This document shows positions 63,029 to 64,000 of a stretch of DNA of 64,000 bases, in pieces. The position numbers were made by a program, and so were the translations under genes. Numbering within the stretch: position 1 is the first letter of the stretch; each line of letters begins with the position of its first letter. Where the stretch lies: contig JAURVB010001674.1 of the NCBI GenBank assembly GCA_033002965.1, forward strand, positions 1 through 64,000. The letters are read 5' to 3'. Under the pieces are notes generated by a model, which did no database searches, was not told the origin of the DNA, and saw only the letters and a program-made list of their open reading frames with translations. Source of the stretch: Piper betle. Its lineage: Eukaryota > Streptophyta > Magnoliopsida > Piperales > Piperaceae.

Positions 63029-64000
63029 TGCATTCTTTTACTCTTAAGAAACTTCAATCAAATTGAATCATATGCTGAGAGTTGTAATGGTAAATTATGT
63101 GGGAAATGTCTGGGCAGAGAAACTCTAATATGAACATTCGGGACCCTTTGTTCTTGTGAAGGATGTGGCTCGTTGGAAAGTGCTTCAGAACCCCAAGGCA
63201 ACTCATGTTGTATTCCAATATTTCTTCCTATTCAGCAAAGATAAACCATTTTTTTATGAAATGTCACTGATTGCCAGAAACGCAGGGAAAACAAAGGTTT
63301 CTAACACTCTATGGTGATTGTGTCGCTATTGTATGATAACGCCGGTTAATTTCTGAAGAAAATTGAGCTACCGACATTTGTGGATTTGTGAACGATGGAA
63401 GCTTGGTGTGGTTGACGACTGGTAACTCTCTTTGTAAAACTTGTACTGCAAGATCGGGAAGGAAGATGAAGCTTTTCAGTATGAGATTTGATGGTGGTGC
63501 AGTAGCTTGGATTCATGGTTTTTTTATTTTTGTTCTTTCCTTTTTTTCAAAGCATTCATGGATTAATGCTTGTGCATGAATGTCAACCTTACAGAATTTT
63601 CCTTGCGAACCAAAAATTCTTCAGGTAGCCCTTTTTTATTGGAGGTGATACTGTTATTGAATTATGTCTTAAAACGATTAGTCACTTTTTCAGGAAAAAA
63701 TGGAATAAAAATAATAATTATGGCCACTTTAAGAGGCCGATTGCCAAGTATTTAGTATACAGTTCAACGCCACTATTTTCATGAAGAGCAGCGTCCTTCA
63801 GTTTATTTTATATTATATTTTTGGTTTTGTTTAGTTATAGCATGAAATAAATATGCATGACATAAAAATTTTAAATAGTTAATCATACTAAATTTAGTAT
63901 ACATACAATATATTCTTAAGAACAATTAGTATTTTCTAATGTGTTTTGTGTTTAAATTAATTATAATTACTTTCAAATGATCCACTAATGTGCTTTCTCA
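63029..64000. other. Downstream of UBP6
   Basis: Probable 3' untranslated region of UBP6, then AT-rich DNA to the window end. Short open frames at 63,388-63,579 and 63,570-63,755 have no support. Confidence 0.5.

Noticed and set aside
1..64000. CRISPR arrays, bacterial operons or a biosynthetic or defence gene cluster
   Set aside because: The window is plant nuclear DNA. No short regularly spaced repeats with unique spacers are present and the genes belong to unrelated pathways.

Overview
This is nuclear DNA from a flowering plant. The genes are split by AT-rich introns with GT-AG borders. The recognisable products are plant versions of a Canopy/MSAP protein, cyclin H, an IST1-like protein, a Dof factor and UBP6. 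The window also carries a Ty3/Gypsy chromovirus, non-autonomous DNA-transposon relics and a decayed plastid insertion. The GC-rich first exons of some genes, against AT-rich later exons, would fit a monocot or early-diverging lineage, but I cannot name the species.

Layout. 1-6985: Ty3/Gypsy chromovirus with an intact gag-pol frame on the minus strand, flanked by repeats in contradictory orientation. 6986-13483: gene-poor repeat relics. 13484-15939 (-): intact five-exon conserved plant gene of unknown function. 17395-20141 (+): Canopy/MSAP-type ER protein gene, seven exons. 21279-23420 (-): decayed, intron-bearing PP2A B55 pseudogene. 24350-24757 (+): matrix-metalloproteinase fragment that has lost its third zinc histidine. 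24760-30035: repeat relics. 30036-35353 (+): cyclin H, 13 exons, with a deletion inside the cyclin box. 36391-37075: tandem repeat of about 175 bp. 37477-38992 (+): ATP synthase subunit g pseudogene. 40071-45546 (+): long IST1-like ESCRT gene with an internal minisatellite in intron 2. 47330-47520: plastid-derived DNA with a mutated trnV-GAC. 48993-49580 (+): Dof transcription factor. 49581-55932: AT-rich DNA, ending in a hAT-like element just upstream of the next gene. 55933-63028 (+): UBP6-type deubiquitinase, 18 exons.

The genes are ordinary unlinked housekeeping and regulatory loci (ER folding, cell-cycle/transcription kinase, ESCRT, proteasome-associated deubiquitination), not a cluster or pathway. 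The most notable pattern is how reading frames are broken. The Canopy, IST1-like and UBP6 genes are intact apart from single-base length changes, mostly in homopolymers, which looks more like consensus-sequence error than decay. The PP2A, metalloproteinase and ATP synthase g loci carry nonsense changes, deletions or other clear lesions. Cyclin H has one out-of-frame deletion of roughly 41 bp. I see no evidence of a new biological system.
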